Notes: generated by a model from the letters alone, not told the origin. A stretch of 64,000 nt of DNA from Hydractinia symbiolongicarpus (GCF_029227915.1 NC_079883.1:31312001-31376000); one strand, 5' to 3'. Shown: positions 1 through 12,130, counted from the stretch's first letter. Program-made: numbers and translations.

Positions 1-575
1 TTACGGGAAATCGCGGGTTTTCGTTTGCCGGCGATTAAACTTCTTTTATTCAGCGTCTCATCAAAAATAAAAATATTTTTGAAAACTACAAGTCTTATGC
101 GTTTTAGTGGTGAAAAAATAATTTAAAAAATCGTTCTGGAAATGAGTTTACTCACAGGGTACTTTCTTTGTATATATTCGACTATACGGGCCGAGTCCGG
201 GATTTACGGGAAATCGCGGGTTTTCGTTTGCCGGCGATTAAACCTCTTTTATTCAGCGTCTCATCAAAAATGAAAACATTTTTAAAAACTACAAGTCTCA
301 TGGGCTTTAGTGGTGAAATAGTAATTTAAAAAATCGTTCGGGAAATGAGTTTACACCCTGGGTACTTTCTTTGTATACTTTTGATTTTACAGGCCGAGTC
401 CGGGATTTACGGGAAATTGCAGGTTTTCGTTTGCCGGCGATTAAACTTCTTTTATTCAGCGTCTCATCAAAATTGAAAACAAGTTTGAAGACTACAAGTC
501 TCATGGGTTTTAGTGGTTAAAAAATAATTTAAAAAATCGTTCGGGAAATGAGTTTACTCCCTGGGTACTTTCTTT

Positions 576-605
576 GTATACTTTTGACTATACGGGCCAA
601 GCCCG
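576..605. other. Adjacent inverted repeats GTATA/TATAC and CGGGC/GCCCG (example)
   Basis: GTATA (576-580) and TATAC (589-593) flank an eight-base spacer. The last C is shared with CGGGC (593-597), which pairs with GCCCG (601-605) around a CAA loop. Both recur in most monomers. In the second subfamily the loop and arm read CGAGTCCG, so one C-G pair becomes a G-T mismatch. Confidence 0.7.
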
Positions 606-626
606 GGATTTACGGGAAATCGCGGG
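594..626 (+). other. Four GGG runs at helical spacing (example)
   Basis: GGG runs start at 594, 605, 614 and 624, spaced 11, 9 and 10 bp, with loops of 8, 6 and 7 bases. They recur in most monomers. This nearly fits the usual four-run G-quadruplex pattern but the first loop exceeds seven bases. Whether it forms such a structure is unknown. Confidence 0.6.
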
Positions 627-1075
627 TTTTCGTTTGCCGGCGATTAAACTTCTTTTATTCAGCGTCTCTTCAAAAATGAAAACGTTTTTGAAAACTACAA
701 GTCTTATGCGTTTTAGTGGTGAAAAAATAATTTAAAAAATCGTTGTGGAAATTAGTTTACTCACAGGGTACTTCCTTTGTATACATTCGACTTTACGGGC
801 CGAGTCCGGGGTTTACGGGAAATGGCGGGTTTTCGTTTGCCTGCGATTAAACTTCTTTTATTCAGCGTCTCATCAAAAATGAAAATATTTTTGAAAACTA
901 CAAGTCTCTTGCGTTTTAGTGGTGAAAAAATAATATAAAAAATCGTTCGGGAAGTGAGTTTACTCCCGGGGTACTTTCTTTGTATACTTTTGACTATACA
1001 GGCCAAGCCCGGGATTTACGGGAAATGGCGGGTTTTCGTTTTCCGGCGATTAAACTTCTTTTATTCAGTGTCTCA

Positions 1076-1097
1076 TCAAAAATGAAAACATTTTTGA
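1076..1097. other. Monomer hairpin element: 9-bp inverted repeat, AAAA loop (example)
   Basis: TCAAAAATG at 1,076-1,084 and its exact reverse complement CATTTTTGA at 1,089-1,097 flank an AAAA loop. The element occurs in most monomers of the window, and this is one clear example. In the AAGTTTGAAGAC and AAAAATTTTTTAAAAAC subfamilies the right arm is broken, so it is not under absolute constraint. Confidence 0.85.
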
Positions 1098-4000
1098 AAA
1101 CTACAAGTCTCATGGGCTTTAGTGGGGAAATAATAATTTAAAAAATCGTTCGGGAAATGAGTTTACACCCTGGGTACTTTCTTTGTATACTTTTGATTTT
1201 ACAGGCCGAGTCCGGGATTTACGGGAAATCGCAGGTTTTCGTTTGCCGGCGATTAAACTTCTTTTATTCAGCGTCTCATCAAAAATGAAAACAAGTTTGA
1301 AGACTACAAGTCTCATGCGTTTTAGTGGTTAAAAAATAATTTAAAAAATCGTTCGGGAAATGAGTTTACTCCCTGGGTATTTTCTTTGTATACTTTTGAC
1401 TATACGGGCCAAGCCCAAGATTTACGGGAAATCGCGGGTTTTCGTTTGCCGGCGATTAAACTTCTTTTATTCAGCGTCTCATCAAAAATGAAAACATTTT
1501 TGAAAACTACAAGTCTTATGCGTTTTAGTGGTGAAAAAATAATTTAAAAAATCGTTGTGGAAATTAGTTTACTCACAGGGTACTTTCTTTGTATACATTC
1601 GACTATACGGGCCGAGTCCGGGGTTTACGGGAAATGGCAGGTTTTCGTTTTCCGGCGAATAAACTTCTTTTATTCAGTGTCTCATCAAAAATGAAAACAT
1701 TTTTGAAAACTACAAGTGTCATGCGTTTTAGTGGTGAAAAAATAATTTAAAAAATCGTTCAGAGAAATGAGTTTACTCCCTGGGTACTTTCTTTGTATAC
1801 ATTCGACTATACGGGCCAAGCCCGGGATTTACGGGAAATTGCGGGTTTTCCTTTGCCGGCGATTAAACTTCTTTTATTCAGCGTCTCATCAAAAATGAAA
1901 ACATTTTTGAAAACTACAAGTGTCATGCGTTTTAGTGGTGAAAAAATAATTTAAAAAATCGTTCGGAGAAATGAGTTTACTCCCTGGGTACTTTCTTTGT
2001 ATACTTTTGATTATACGGGCCGAGTCCGGGGTTTACGGGAAATGGCGGGTTTTCGTTTGCCGGCGATTAAACTTCTTTTATTCAGCGTCTCATCAAAAAT
2101 GAAAACATTTTTAAAAACTACAAGTCTCATGCGTTTTAGTGGTGAAAAAATAATATAAAAAATCGTTCGGGAAGTGAGTTTACTCCCTGGGTACTTTCTT
2201 TGTATACTTTTGACTATACGGGCCGAGTCCGGGGTTTACGGGAAATGGCAGGTTTTCGTTTTCCGGCGAATAAACTTCTTTTATTCAGTGTCTCATCAAA
2301 AATGAAAACATTTTTGAAAACTACAAGTGTCATGCGTTTTAGTGGTGAAAAAATAATTTAAAAAATCGTTCGGAGAAATGAGTTTACTCCCTGGGTACTT
2401 TCTTTGTATACATTCGACTATACGGGCCAAGCCCGGGATTTACTGGAAATCGCGGGTTTTCCTTTGCCGGCGATTAAACTTCTTTTATTCAGCGACTCAT
2501 CAAAAATGAAAACATTTTTGAAAACTACAAGTGTCATGCGTTTTAGTGGTGAAAAAATAATTTAAAAAATCGTTCGGAGAAATGAGTTTACTCCCTGGGT
2601 ACTTTCTTTGTATACATTCGACTATACGGGCCAAGCCAGGGATTTACGGGAAATCGCGGGTTTTCCTTTGCCGGCGATTAAACTTCTTTTATTCAGCGTC
2701 TCATCAAAAATGAAAACATTTTTGAAAACTACAAGTCTTATGCGTTTTAGTGGTGAAAAAATAATTTAAAAAATCGTTGTGGAAATTAGTTTACTCACAG
2801 GGTACTTTCTTTGTATACATTCGACTATACGGGCCGAGTCCGGGGTTTACGGGAAATGGCAGGTTTTTGTTTTCCGGCGAATAAACTTCTTTTATTCAGT
2901 GTCTCATCAAAAATGAAAACATTTTTGAAAACTACAAGTGTCATGCGTTTTAGTGGTGAAAAAATAATTTAAAAAATCGTTCGGAGAAATGAGTTTACTC
3001 CCTGGGTACTTTCTTTGTATACATTCGACTACACGGGCCAAGCCAGGGATTTACGGGAAATCGCGGGTTTTCCTTTGCCGGCGATTAAACTTCTTTTATT
3101 CAGCGTCTCATCAAAAATGAAAACATTTTTGAAAACTACAAGTCTTATGCGTTTTAGTGGTGAAAAAATAATTTAAAAAATCGTTGTGGAAATTAGTTTA
3201 CTCACAGGGTACTTTCTTTGTATACATTCGACTATACGGGCCGAGTCCGGGGTTTACGGGAAATGGCAGGTTTTTGTTTTCCGGCGAATAAACTTCTTTT
3301 ATTCAGTGTCTCATCAAAAATGAAAACAGTTTTGAAAACTACAAGTGTCATGCGTTTTAGTGGTGAAAAAATAATTTAAAAAATCGTTCGGAGAAATGAG
3401 TTTACTCCCTGTGTACTTTCTTTGTATACATTCGACTATACGGGCCAAGCCCGAGATTTACGGGAAATCGCGGGTTTTCCTTTGCCGGCGATTAAACTTC
3501 TTTTATTCAGCGTCTTATCAAAAATGAAAACATTTTTGAAAACTACAAGTGTCATGCGTTTTAGTGGTGAAAAAATAATTTAAGAAATCGTTCGGAGAAA
3601 TGAGTTTACTCCCTGGGTACTTTCTTTGTATACTTTTGATTATACGGGCCGAGTCCGGGTTTTACGGGAAATGGCGGGTTTTCGTTTGCCGGCGATTAAA
3701 CTTCTTTTATTCAGCGTCTCATCAAAAATGAAAACATTTTTGAAAACTACAAGTCTCATGCGTTTTAGTGGTGAAAAAATAATATAAAAAATCGTTCGGG
3801 AAGTGAGTTTACTCCCTGGGTACTTTCTTTGTATACTTTTGACTATACGGGCCAAGCCCGGAATTTACGGGAAATGGCGGGTTTTCGTTTTCCGGCGATT
3901 AAACTTCTTTTATTCAGTGTCTCATCAAAAATGAAAACATTTTTGAAAACTACAAGTCTCATGCGTTTTAGTGGTGAAAAATTAATTTAAAAAATCGTTC

Positions 4001-4242
4001 GGAAAATGAGTTTACTCCCTGGGTACTTTCTTTGTATACTTTTGACTATACGGGCCGAGTCCGGGATTTACGGGAAATCGCGGTTTTTCGTTTGCCGGTG
4101 ATTAAACTTCTTTTATTCAGTGTCTCATCAAAAATGAAAACATTTTTGAAAACTACAAGTCTCATGCGTTTTAGTGGTGAAAAGATAATTTAAAAAATCG
4201 CTCGGGAAATGAGTTTACTCCCTGGGTACTTTCTTTGTATAC

Positions 4243-5750
4243 TTTTGACTATACTGGCCAAGCCCGGGAATTACGGGAAATCGCGGGTTTTCGTTTGCCG
4301 GCGATGAAACTTCTTTTATTCAGTGTCTCATCAAAATGGAAAACAATTTTGAAAACTACAAGTCTCATTCGTTTTAGTGGTGAAAAAAATTTTTAAAAAA
4401 TCGTTCAGGAAATGAGTTTACTCCCTGGGTACTTTCTTTGTATACATTTGACTATACGGGCCAAGCCCGGGATTTACGGGAAATCGCGGTTTTTTGTTTG
4501 CCGGCGATTAAACTTCTTTTATTCAGCGTCTCATCAAAAATGAAAATATTTTTGAAAACTACAAGTCTTATGCGTTTTAGTGGTGAAAAAATAATTTAAA
4601 AAATCGTTCTGGAAATGAGTTTACTCACAGGGTACTTTCTTTGTATATATTCGACTATACGGGCCGAGTCCGGGATTTACGGGAAATCGCGGGTTTTCGT
4701 TTGCCGGCGATTAAACCTCTTTTATTCAGCGTCTCATCAAAAATGAAAACATTTTTAAAAACTACAAGTCTCATGGGCTTTAGTGGTGAAATAATAATTT
4801 AAAAAATCGTTCGGGAAATGAGTTTACACCCTGGGTACTTTCTTTGTATACTTTTGATTTTACAGGCCGAGTCCGGGATTTACGGGAAATCGCAGGTTTT
4901 CGTTTGCCGGCGATTAAACTTCTTTTATTCAGTGTCTTATCAAAAATGAAAACATTTTTGAAAACTACAAGTCTCATGCGTTTTAGTGGTGAAAAGATAA
5001 TTTAAAAAATCGCTCGGGAAATGAGTTTACTCCCTGGGTACTTTCTTTGTATACTTTTGACTATACTGGCCAAGCCCGGGAATTACGGGAAATCGCGGGT
5101 TTTCGTTTGCCGGCGATGAAACTTCTTTTATTCAGCGTCTCATCAAAAATAAAAACAATTTTGAAAACTACAAGTCTCATGCGTTTTAGTGGTGAAAAAA
5201 AATTTTAAAAAATCGTTCAGGAAATGAGTTTACTCCCTGGGTACTTTCTTTGTATACATTTGACTATACGGGCCAAGCCCGGGATTTACGGGAAATCGCG
5301 GTTTTTCGTTTGCCGGCGATTAAACTTCTTTTATTCAGCGTCTTATCAAAAATGAAAATATTTTTAAAAACTACAAGTCTTATGCGTTTTAGTGGTGAAA
5401 AAATAATTTAAAAAATCGTTCTGGAAATGAGTTTACTCACAGGGTACTTTCTTTGTATATATTCGACTATACGGGCCGAGTCCGGGATTTACGGGAAATC
5501 GCGGGTTTTCGTTTGCCGGCGATTAAACCTCTTTTATTCAGCGTCTCATCAAAAATGAAAACATTTTTAAAAACTACAAGTCTCATGGGCTTTAGTGGTG
5601 AAATAATAATTTAAAAAATCGTTCGGGAAATGAGTTTACACCCTGGGTACTTTCTTTGTATACTTTTGATTTTACAGGCCGAGTCCGGGATTTACGGGAA
5701 ATTGCAGGTTTTCGTTTGCCGGCGATTAAACTTCTTTTATTCAGCGTCTC
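4243..5750. repeat. Four-monomer (812-bp) HOR, two tandem copies
   Basis: Four distinguishable monomers occur in fixed order. They are marked by CTATACTGGCC, then ACATTTGACTATACGGG, then TATATATTCGACTATACG, then TTTTGATTTTACAGG. They appear at about 4,243, 4,450, 4,640 and 4,845, and again 812 bp later at about 5,055, 5,262, 5,452 and 5,657. The same four-unit order recurs near 10.1-11.6 kb, partly at 13.8-14.6 kb, and at 29-32 kb. It is therefore a basic building block of the left half of the window. Both LINE copies sit in the TATATATTCG monomer type of this unit. Confidence 0.85.
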
Positions 5751-8313
5751 ATCAAAAATGAAAACAAGTTTGAAGACTACAAGTCTCATGGGTTTTAGTG
5801 GTTAAAAAATAATTTAAAAAATCGTTCGGGAAATGAGTTTACTCCCTGGGTACTTTCTTTGTATACTTTTGACTATACGGGCCAAGCCCGGGATTTACGG
5901 GAAATCGCGGGTTTTCGTTTGCCGGCGATTAAACTTCTTTTATTCAGCGTCTCTTCAAAAATGAAAACGTTTTTGAAAACTACAAGTCTTATGCGTTTTA
6001 GTGGTGAAAAAATAATTTAAAAAATCGTTGTGGAAATTAGTTTACTCACAGGGTACTTCCTTTGTATACATTCGACTATACGGGCCGAGTCCGGGGTTTA
6101 CGGGAAATGGCGGGTTTTCGTTTGCCTGCGATTAAACTTCTTTTATTCAGCGTCTCATCAAAAATGAAAATATTTTTGAAAACTACAAGTCTCTTGCGTT
6201 TTAGTGGTGAAAAAATAATATAAAAAATCGTTCGGGAAGTGAGTTTACTCCCGGGGTACTTTCTTTGTATACTTTTGCCTATACAGGCCAAGCCCGGGAT
6301 TTACGGGAAATGGCGGGTTTTCGTTTTCCGGCGATTAAACTTCTTTTATTCAGTGTCTCATCAAAAATGAAAACATTTTTGAAAACTACAAGTCTCATGG
6401 GCTTCAGTGGGGAAATAATAATTTAAAAAATCGTTCGGGAAATGAGTTTACACCCTGGGTACTTTCTTTGTATACTTTTGATTTTACAGGCCGAGTCCGG
6501 GATTTACGGGAAATCGCAGGTTTTCGTTTGCCGGCGATTAAACTTCTTTTATTCAGCGTCTCATCAAAAATGAAAACAAGTTTGAAGACTACAAGTCTCA
6601 TGCGTTTTAGTGGTTAAAAAATAATTTAAAAAATCGTTCGGGAAATGAGTTTACTCCCTGGGTATTTTCTTTGTATACTTTTGACTATACGGGCCAAGCC
6701 CGGGATTTACGGGAAATCGCGGGTTTTCGTTTGCCGGCGATTAAACTTCTTTTATTCAGCGTCTCATCAAAAATGAAAACATTTTTGAAAACTACAAGTC
6801 TTATGCGTTTTAGTGGTGAAAAAATAATTTAAAAAATCGTTGTGGAAATTAGTTTACTCACAGGGTACTTTCTTTGTATACTATCGACTATACGGGCCGA
6901 GTCCGGGGTTTACGGGAAATGGCAGGTTTTCGTTTTCCGGCGAATAAACTTCTTTTATTCAGTGTCTCATCAAAAATGAAAACATTTTTGAAAACTACAA
7001 GTGTCATGCGTTTTAGTGGTGAAAAAATAATTTAAAAAATCGTTCAGAGAAATGAGTTTACTCCCTGGGTACTTTCTTTGTATACATTCGACTATACGGG
7101 CCAAGCCCGGGATTTACGGGAAATCGCGGGTTTTCCTTTGCCGGCGATTAAACTTCTTTTATTCAGCGTCTCATCAAAAATGAAAACATTTTTGAAAACT
7201 ACAAGTGTCATGCGTTTTAGTGGTGAAAAAATAATTTAAAAAATCGTTCGGAGAAATGAGTTTACTCCCTGGGTACTTTCTTTGTATACTTTTGATTATA
7301 CGGGCCGAGTCCGGGGTTTACGGGAAATGGCGGGTTTTCGTTTGCCGGCGATTAAACTTCTTTTATTCAGCGTCTCATCAAAAATGAAAACATTTTTAAA
7401 AACTACAAGTCTCATGCGTTTTAGTGGTGAAAAAATAATATAAAAAATCGTTCGGGAAGTGAGTTTACTCCCTGGGTACTTTCTTTGTATACTTTTGACT
7501 ATACGGGCCGAGTCCGGGGTTTACGGGAAATGGCAGGTTTTCGTTTTCCGGCGAATAAACTTCTTTTATTCAGTGTCCCATCAAAAATGAAAACATTTTT
7601 GAAAACTACAAGTGTCATGCGTTTTAGTGGTGAAAAAATAATTTAAAAAATCGTTCGGAGAAATGAGTTTACTCCCTGGGTACTTTCTTTGTATACATTC
7701 GACTATACGGGCCAAGCCCGGGATTTACTGGAAATCGCGGGTTTTCCTTTGCCGGCGATTAAACTTCTTTTATTCAGCGTCTCATCAAAAATGAAAACAT
7801 TTTTGAAAACTACAAGTGTCATGCGTTTTAGTGGTGAAAAAATAATTTAAAAAATCGTTCGGAGAAATGAGTTTACTCCCTGGGTACTTTCTTTGTATAC
7901 ATTCGACTATACGGGCCAAGCCAGGGATTTACGGGAAATCGCGGGTTTTCCTTTGCCGGCGATTAAACTTCTTTTATTCAGCGTCTCATCAAAAATGAAA
8001 ACATTTTTGAAAACTACAAGTCTTATGCGTTTTAGTGGTGAAAAAATAATTTAAAAAATCGTTGTGGAAATTAGTTTACTCACAGGGTACTTTCTTTGTA
8101 TACATTCGACTATACGGGCCGAGTCCGGGGTTTACGGGAAATGGCAGGTTTTTGTTTTCCGGCGAATAAACTTCTTTTATTCAGTGTCTCATCAAAAATG
8201 AAAACATTTTTGAAAACTACAAGTGTCATGCGTTTTAGTGGTGAAAAAATAATTTAAAAAATCGTTCGGAGAAATGAGTTTACTCCCTGGGTACTTTCTT
8301 TGTATACATTCGA

Positions 8314-9127
8314 CTACACGGGCCAAGCCAGGGATTTACGGGAAATTGCGGGTTTTCCTTTGCCGGCGATTAAACTTCTTTTATTCAGCGTCTCATCAAA
8401 AATGAAAACATTTTTGAAAACTACAAGTCTTATGCGTTTTAGTGGTGAAAAAATAATTTAAAAAATCGTTGTGGAAATTAGTTTACTCACAGGGTACTTT
8501 CTTTGTATACATTCGACTATACGGGCCGAGTCCGGGGTTTACGGGAAATGGCAGGTTTTTGTTTTCCGGCGAATAAACTTCTTTTATTCAGTGTCTCATC
8601 AAAAATGAAAACATTTTTGAAAACTACAAGTGTCATGCGTTTTAGTGGTGAAAAAATAATTTAAAAAATCGTTCGGAGAAATGAGTTTACTCCCTGGGTA
8701 CTTTCTTTGTATACATTCGACTACACGGGCCAAGCCAGGGATTTACGGGAAATTGCGGGTTTTCCTTTGCCGGCGATTAAACTTCTTTTATTCAGCGTCT
8801 CATCAAAAATGAAAACATTTTTGAAAACTACAAGTCTTATGCGTTTTAGTGGTGAAAAAATAATTTAAAAAATCGTTGTGGAAATTAGTTTACTCATAGG
8901 GTACTTTCTTTGTATACATTCGACTATACGGGCCGAGTCCGGGGTTTACGGGAAATGGCAGGTTTTCGTTTTCCGGCGAATAAACTTCTTTTATTCAGTG
9001 TCTCATCAAAAATGAAAACATTTTTGAAAACTACAAGTGTCATGCGTTTTAGTGGTGAAAAAATAATTTAAAAAATCGTTCGGAGAAATGAGTTTACTCC
9101 CTGGGTACTTTCTTTGTATACATTCGA
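8314..9127. repeat. Local dimer amplification (407 bp x 2)
   Basis: A two-monomer unit starting at CTACACGGGCCAAGCCAGGG occurs at 8,314 and again at 8,721, a 407-bp step. In the sister block it occurs only once, at 3,029. This is a gain of one dimer after the block duplication, or a loss from the other copy. The 407-bp length reflects one 204-bp monomer variant. Confidence 0.8.
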
Positions 9128-9939
9128 CTATACGGGCCAAGCCCGGGATTTACGGGAAATCGCGGGTTTTCCTTTGCCGGCGATTAAACTTCTTTTATTC
9201 AGCGTCTTACCAAAAATGAAAACATTTTTGAAAACTACAAGTGTCATGCGTTTTAGTGGTGAAAAAATAATTTAAGAAATCGTTCGGAGAAATGAGTTTA
9301 CTCCCTGGGTACTTTCTTTGTATACTTTTGATTATACGGGCCGAGTCCGGGGTTTACGGGAAATGGCGGGTTTTCGTTTGCCGGCGATTAAACTTCTTTT
9401 ATTCAGCGTCTCATCAAAAATGAAAACATTTTTGAAAACACAAGTCTCATGCGTTTTAGTGGTGAAAAAATAATATAAAAAAACGTTCGGGAAGTGAGTT
9501 AACTCCCTGGGTACTTTCTTTGTATACTTTTGACTATACGGGGCAAGCCCGGGATTTACGGGAAATGGCGGGTTTTCGTTTTCCGGCGATTAAACTTCTT
9601 TTATTCAGTGTCTCATCAAAAATGAAAACATTTTTGAAAACTACAAGTCTCATGCGTTTTAGTGGTGAAAAATTAATTTAAAAAATCGTTCGGAAAATGA
9701 GTTTACTCCCTGGGTACTTTCTTTGTATACTTTTGACTATACGGGCCGAGTCCGGGATTTACGGGAAATCGCGGTTTTTCGTTTGCCGGTGATTAAACTT
9801 CTTTTATTCAGTGTCTCATCAAAAATGAAAACATTTTTGAAAACTACAAGTCTCATGCGTTTTAGTGGTGAAAAGATAATTTAAAAAATCGCTCGGGAAA
9901 TGAGTTTACTCCCTGGGTACTTTCTTTGTATACTTTTGA

Positions 9940-10345
9940 CTATACTGGCCAAGCCCGGGAATTACGGGAAATCGCGGGTTTTCGTTTGCCGGCGATGAAA
10001 CTTCTTTTATTCAGTGTCTCATCAAAATGGAAAACAATTTTGAAAACTACAAGTCTCATTCGTTTTAGTGGTGAAAAAAATTTTTAAAATATCGTTCAGG
10101 AAATGAGTTTACTCCCTGGGTACTTTCTTTGTATACTTTTGACTATACTGGCCAAGCCCGGGAATTACGGGAAATCGCGGGTTTTCGTTTGCCGGCGATG
10201 AAACTTCTTTTATTCAGTGTCTCATCAAAATGGAAAACAATTTTGAAAACTACAAGTCTCATTCGTTTTAGTGGTGAAAAAAATTTTTAAAAAATCGTTC
10301 AGGAAATGAGTTTACTCCCTGGGTACTTTCTTTGTATACATTTGA
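9940..10345. repeat. Local monomer duplication (203 bp x 2)
   Basis: The monomer type with CTATACTGGCC, CCCGGGAATT, CCGGCGATGAAAC and TCAAAATGGAAAAC occurs at 9,940 and again at 10,143, exactly 203 bp apart. The corresponding place in the first block, about 4,243, has one copy. The two copies are nearly identical, indicating a recent one-monomer gain. Confidence 0.8.
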
Positions 10346-11179
10346 CTATACGGGCCAAGCCCGGGATTTATGGGAAATCGCGGTTTTTTGTTTGCCGGCG
10401 ATTAAACTTCTTTTATTCAGCGTCTCATCAAAAATGAAAATATTTTTGAAAACTACAAGTCTTATGCGTTTTAGTGGTGAAAAAATAATTTAAAAAATCG
10501 TTCTGGAAATGAGTTTACTCACAGGGTACTTTCTTTGTATATATTCGACTATACGGGCCGAGTCCGGGATTTACGGGAAATCGCGGGTTTTCGTTTGCCG
10601 GCGATTAAACCTCTTTTATTCAGCGTCTCATCAAAAATGAAAACATTTTTAAAAACTACAAGTCTCATGGGCTTTAGTGGTGAAATAATAATTTAAAAAA
10701 TCGTTCGGGAAATGAGTTTACACCCTGGGTACTTTCTTTGTATACTTTTGATTTTACAGGCCGAGTCCGGGATTTACGGGAAATCGCAGGTTTTCGTTTG
10801 CCGGCGATTAAACTTCTTTTATTCAGTGTCTTATCAAAAATGAAAACATTTTTGAAAACTACAAGTCTCATGCGTTTTAGTGGTGAAAAGATAATTTAAA
10901 AAATCGCTCGGGAAATGAGTTTACTCCCTGGGTACTTTCTTTGTATACTTTTGACTATACTGGCGAAGCCCGGGAATTACGGGAAATCGCGGGTTTTCGT
11001 TTGCCGGCGATGAAACTTCTTTTATTCAGCGTCTCATCAAAAATGAAAACAATTTTGAAAACTACAAGTCTCATGCGTTTTAGTGGTGAAAAAAAATTTT
11101 AAAAAATCGTTCAGGAAATGAGTTTACTCCCTGGGTACTTTCTTTGTATACATTTGACTATACGGGCCAAGCCCGGGAT

Positions 11180-12130
11180 TTACGGGAAATCGCGGTTTTT
11201 CGTTTGCCGGCGATTAAACTTCTTTTATTCAGCGTCTTATCAAAAATGAAAATATTTTTGAAAACTACAAGTCTTATGCGTTTTAGTGGTGAAAAAATAA
11301 TTTAAAAAATCGTTCTGGAAATGAGTTTACTCACAGGGTACTTTCTTTGTATATATTCGACTATACGGGCCGAGTCCGGGATTTACGGGAAATCGCGGGT
11401 TTTCGTTTGCCGGCGATTAAACCTCTTTTATTCAGCGTCTCATCAAAAATGAAAACATTTTTAAAAACTACAAGTCTCATGGGCTTTAGGGGTGAAATAA
11501 TAATTTAAAAAATCGTTCGGGAAATGAGTTTACACCCTGGGTACTTTCTTTGTATACTTTTGATTTTACAGGCCGAGTCCGGGATTTACGGGAAATCGCA
11601 GGTTTTCGTTTGCCGGCGATTAAACTTCTTTTATTCAGCGTCTCATCAAAAATGAAAACAAGTTTGAAGACTACAAGTCTCATGGGTTTTAGTGGTTAAA
11701 AAATAATTTAAAAAATCGTTCGGGAAATGAGTTTACTCCCTGGGTACTTTCTTTGTATACTTTTGACTATACGGGCCAAGCCCGGGATTTACGGGAAATC
11801 GCGGGTTTTCGTTTGCCGGCGATTAAACTTCTTTTATTCAGCGTCTCATCAAAAATGAAAACGTTTTTGAAAACAACAAGTCTTATGCGTTTTAGTGGTG
11901 AAAAAATAATTTAAAAAATCGTTGTGGAAATTAGTTTACTCACAGGGTACTTTCTTTGTATACATTCGACTATACGGGCCGAGTCCGGGGTTTACGGGAA
12001 ATGGCGGGTTTTCGTTTGCCGGCGATTAAACTTCTTTTATTCAGCGTCTCATCAAAAATAAAAATATTTTTGAAAACTACAAGTCTCTTGCGTTTTAGTG
12101 GTGAAAAAATAATATAAAAAATCGTTCGGG
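11180..12130. repeat. HOR block I, partial third copy (~4.7 monomers)
   Basis: The sequence matches 5,286-6,236 at an offset of 5,894 bp, including the AAGTTTGAAGAC monomer at about 11,660. The match fails near 12,130: here the text reads TTCGGGAAATGAGTTTACACC, whereas the second copy has TTCGGGAAGTGAGTTTACTCC. This marks the right edge of block I. Confidence 0.75.

Larger units (their letters stand above)
1..5285. repeat. HOR block I, copy 1 (~26 monomers)
   Basis: This stretch reappears from 5,286 onward at an offset of 5,285 bp, with only scattered substitutions. Examples are the matching landmarks 307/5,592 and 1,119/6,404. It holds monomers with the one-base-longer TTCGGAGAAATGAG form between about 1.7 and 3.6 kb. 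It has no gene. Its left limit is the window edge, so the real unit could start earlier. Confidence 0.85.
5286..11179. repeat. HOR block I, copy 2 (~29 monomers)
   Basis: This is a second copy of the block at 1-5,285. It is longer by three monomers, gained in two places: an extra dimer near 8.3-9.1 kb and an extra monomer near 9.9-10.3 kb. The offset to copy 1 therefore grows in steps from 5,285 to 5,692 to 5,894 bp. A one-base deletion, GAAAACACAAG for GAAAACTACAAG near 9,437, accounts for the last step being 202 rather than 203. It has no gene. Confidence 0.85.

Noticed and set aside
307-504. Repeated 65- and 71-residue minus-strand frames (for example beginning MRLVVFK or MARIVKSIQRK) as a multicopy gene family
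   Set aside because: They follow the satellite period, use whichever stops the local variant supplies, and change length with single-base variants. The monomer length is not a multiple of 3, and there is no promoter, codon signature or domain. They are frames in repeat DNA.
535-560. RNA polymerase III B-box or tRNA-derived origin (CGTTCGGGAAA)
   Set aside because: Only GTTCG matches; there is no A box, cloverleaf or terminator arrangement.
613-660. CENP-B box
   Set aside because: The closest sites by eye (around TTTTCGTTTGCCGGCGAT, and CCCGGGATTTACGGG on either strand) miss several of the nine essential positions. I cannot claim a box.
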